Positions 40,814 to 42,318 of a stretch of DNA of 42,318 nucleotides are shown piece by piece; the stretch's first letter is position 1; every line of letters begins with the position of its first letter. The notes beneath the pieces are model-generated. The model did no database searches and was not told where the DNA came from. It worked only from the letters and a program-made list of their open reading frames with translations. The stretch is taken from assembly GCA_018816645.1 (NCBI GenBank), contig JAHIVN010000126.1:1-42318 (forward strand), written 5' to 3'. The DNA comes from Patescibacteria group bacterium (lineage in GTDB: Bacteria > Patescibacteriota > Dojkabacteria > JAHIVN01). The translations under genes and the position numbers were made by a program.

Positions 40814-41584
40814 ATGGAACAGGAAGAAAAAAGCCCAAGAGATAAAATGAAAATTGTACGAAGATATTACACAGAAGGGGTTTTGAAATTGGAAAGATTT
40901 CCACTTAGTCCTCTCTGTCTTCCTGAAACTGTGCTTGTCCCATATCAAATAACCGGCCGACTCACCGAAGCAATAAGTGAAACTATGAGCGATAATTTGG
41001 AGAGGGCCCAGATGATTGGTATTGACCCATTTTCCAACGAACCTTTCGAAATCTCCTCTGTGACAGTTGGCACGAGTCATTTTGTTCGGCTGCACACTAG
41101 TCTTCGAACAGTTATGACTGGAAATCCAGCAAAGCCCGTTTTACTCGATTGGCATACCCATATTTTACTAGAAAGAAAAACACAACAAACAGAAGAAACG
41201 ATAGCGGATGTTGTCCCGTCAGAACAGGATCTCCATTCTCAGTTTGCACCTTTACGTGGATTATTATCAATTATTGCAAGTGGGGATATGCAGATCCTTG
41301 TATGCAGGACTGAGCAAGCCATTAATATTAAGAAAACCCCGTTCATAAGAGTAGCTCGAATGTTCTTGACCTCACTAAGAATATTCTTAATTTATAGAAA
41401 ATGTTTACCTGAAATTGGAGAGGAAATCCCAACTGACGCTCGAGAAAGAAACCTCCAAATTCTTGTAAAGCTGGCTGGTTTAATCGAATCTATTGGTTTC
41501 GGATTGTATCTAAGCGATGTGGAGCAGCAGCATATTGAGAATGGAATCAAGTTTACACGAATCCCAGGAGCTCAAAAACTATGA
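40814..41584 (+). CDS. Unknown protein with a JAMM/MPN-like metal motif
   Basis: The product has 256 residues without membrane helices. The middle carries a pattern that fits a JAMM (JAB1/MPN+) metalloprotease: NLERAQMIGID with E63, a run of strands, then LLDWHTHILLE (H114, H116), and after a 19-residue insert PSEQDL (S136, D139), followed by RGLLSIIASGDMQILVCR. Canonical JAMM is E-x(n)-HxHP-x(6-7)-S-x2-D; here P is I and the loop is longer. The C-terminal about 80 residues are helical and unassigned. A peptidase or deubiquitinase-like role is an inference from this motif only. It follows mutM by 31 bases. Confidence 0.5.
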   Translation: MEQEEKSPRDKMKIVRRYYTEGVLKLERFPLSPLCLPETVLVPYQITGRLTEAISETMSDNLERAQMIGIDPFSNEPFEISSVTVGTSHFVRLHTSLRTVMTGNPAKPVLLDWHTHILLERKTQQTEETIADVVPSEQDLHSQFAPLRGLLSIIASGDMQILVCRTEQAINIKKTPFIRVARMFLTSLRIFLIYRKCLPEIGEEIPTDARERNLQILVKLAGLIESIGFGLYLSDVEQQHIENGIKFTRIPGAQKL

Positions 41585-41666
41585 CCTCAAAGTGAGTTTG
41601 AGACTATAAGTTTAACGTTAAATTAGAGATACTTTTTATTGTAAGGAGTGTCAAAGGTGATTATTG

Positions 41667-42170
41667 TCACGCAGATATCAAAGGAGGGGCGTTTGGTGGA
41701 AGAATCTGTGGAGTTGGGGTTGGAGCTGGTAGGGTTGGTTTAGGTTTGAAAAGATCAAGCGGATTTGGATTTGGTCCGAATGGCTGCCTCAATCCTTCTC
41801 TTATTATTGGAAATGTATCGTCAGCATTTAATGCAAGGTATAAAGCAGCACCTCCCAATTGAAGTCCTGCAATTCGCAATAGAAAACCGCTAAAAAAACC
41901 TATATTTCGGATTTTCTCATCTGGATGATTGATAGTCCGTCTCTCTATGGCATTTCCAGCAAAGTACATCAGAACACCTGCAACACTAAATCCTGTAATC
42001 AAAAATGGATTTTCATTCCCAGGTTTGCTTAGATATGCTCCACATATAAAAGCTCCGGTACCAAATGAGAACATGGGAATTGCATATCTGTGAGTAAAAT
42101 CAAAGACACGGCCAGCTACTTCTTCTAACCGTCCTACTTGAGCATCTTGTACAGAAGAAACATCTTCCAT
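41667..42170 (-). CDS. Small membrane protein with proline-rich tail
   Basis: The product has 167 residues. Three hydrophobic segments: about 31-49 (YAIPMFSFGTGAFICGAYLS), 57-74 (FLITGFSVAGVLMYFAGNAI) and 92-112 (GFFSGFLLRIAGLQLGGAAL). The last about 40 residues are Pro-rich (FGPNPNPLDLFKPKPTLPAP then TPTPQILPPNAPPLISA), probably disordered. No family is recognised. It converges with the JAMM-like gene and lies ten bases from the presumed end of the IS1595-type element. Confidence 0.6.
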   Translation of the reverse strand: MEDVSSVQDAQVGRLEEVAGRVFDFTHRYAIPMFSFGTGAFICGAYLSKPGNENPFLITGFSVAGVLMYFAGNAIERRTINHPDEKIRNIGFFSGFLLRIAGLQLGGAALYLALNADDTFPIIREGLRQPFGPNPNPLDLFKPKPTLPAPTPTPQILPPNAPPLISA

Positions 42171-42180
42171 AATATAATTA

Positions 42181-42318
42181 GGGTCTAGACAACTTTAGGA
42201 TGATATAATCTATCTTAAACGATACTAGACAATGAAAAACAAGTATTTAAACAAGGCACACATTTCAGAACGAAAATTTAGAGAAATTTTAAGGTTTTTC
42301 ACTGAAGATGAAACTGCA
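42181..42318 (+). mobile_element. Left end of an IS1595-family-like insertion sequence
   Basis: The segment starts with GGGTCTAGACAAC, a possible terminal inverted repeat, and contains an extended -10 box (TGATATAAT, 42201-42209) and a transposase start. The other end is outside the window, so the element boundary is provisional. Confidence 0.45.
42232..42318 (+). CDS. IS1595-type (ISXO2-like) transposase, N-terminal 29 residues
   Basis: The visible residues MKNKYLNKAHISERKFREIL and RFFTEDETA match the start of IS1595-group transposases, which begin with a short basic stretch then HISExKFRxxxxxFxxDxTA before the DNA-binding domain. The gene runs out of the window, so its integrity is unknown. 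TATAAT lies 22 bases before the ATG. Confidence 0.7.
   Translation, partial: MKNKYLNKAHISERKFREILRFFTEDETA

Overview
This window looks like a piece of an AT-rich genome from the Patescibacteria (Candidate Phyla Radiation) or a similar reduced lineage. The evidence is indirect: an ECF sigma factor paired with a DUF5667-type membrane protein, VanW, C-terminal beta-propeller and CarboxypepD_reg/TolB-type surface proteins, a divergent MurG next to FtsW, many genes without recognisable relatives, and tRNAs without an encoded CCA. TAA, TAG and TGA all end normal-looking genes, so code 11 fits. There are no rRNA or ribosomal protein genes to place it more precisely.

Layout. 1-2098 is the N-terminal two thirds of DNA polymerase III alpha (minus). 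2284-6831 holds a membrane-anchored lysozyme-like protein, galE, a Gre-type transcript-cleavage factor with a textbook sigma-70 promoter, and an exported beta-propeller protein. 7069-11097 holds a pyruvate-kinase-like protein without the C-terminal domain, a wHTH-Nudix fusion, an ECF sigma factor with its membrane partner, and a Nudix hydrolase. 11094-19521 (minus) is an envelope block: diacylglycerol/undecaprenol kinase, an LPXTG surface protein, a tandem YggT protein, MurG, a MacB/FtsX-like ABC permease and its ATPase, and FtsW. 19605-25895 holds a 696-residue protein of unknown family, a DUF1858 protein, a protein with a twin-arginine-like signal, a membrane FKBP, a GT39-like glycosyltransferase and a GyrI-like protein.

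25896-29055 is an insertion. It is bounded by 94-bp direct repeats that copy the junction between a TrmB-type regulator gene and the GyrI-like gene. It carries an ECF sigma factor, a 72-residue protein, an MscS-like channel and a decayed IS5-type element. After it come the intact TrmB regulator, an SDR-fold protein lacking its catalytic lysine, tRNA-Gly(GCC), an unknown gene, tRNA-Val(UAC) and a TolB-like surface protein. 33854-36025 is gene-poor and decaying: one unknown gene has a frameshift and its convergent neighbour has an in-frame TAG. The last part has an Ldh_2-family protein, VanW, Fpg, several unknown genes (one with a JAMM-like metal motif) and the first 29 codons of an IS1595-type transposase.

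The most striking single observation is at 39730-39852 (minus): a 40-codon reading frame that matches the last transmembrane helix of heliorhodopsin, including the retinal-binding lysine, with no sign of the rest of the gene. Other points worth checking are the 94-bp repeat insertion, a family of GGTATCAG...CTGATACC hairpins placed just after stop codons, promoters whose -10 box lies 6-7 bases before the start codon, and several enzymes that keep their fold signature but lack catalytic motifs.
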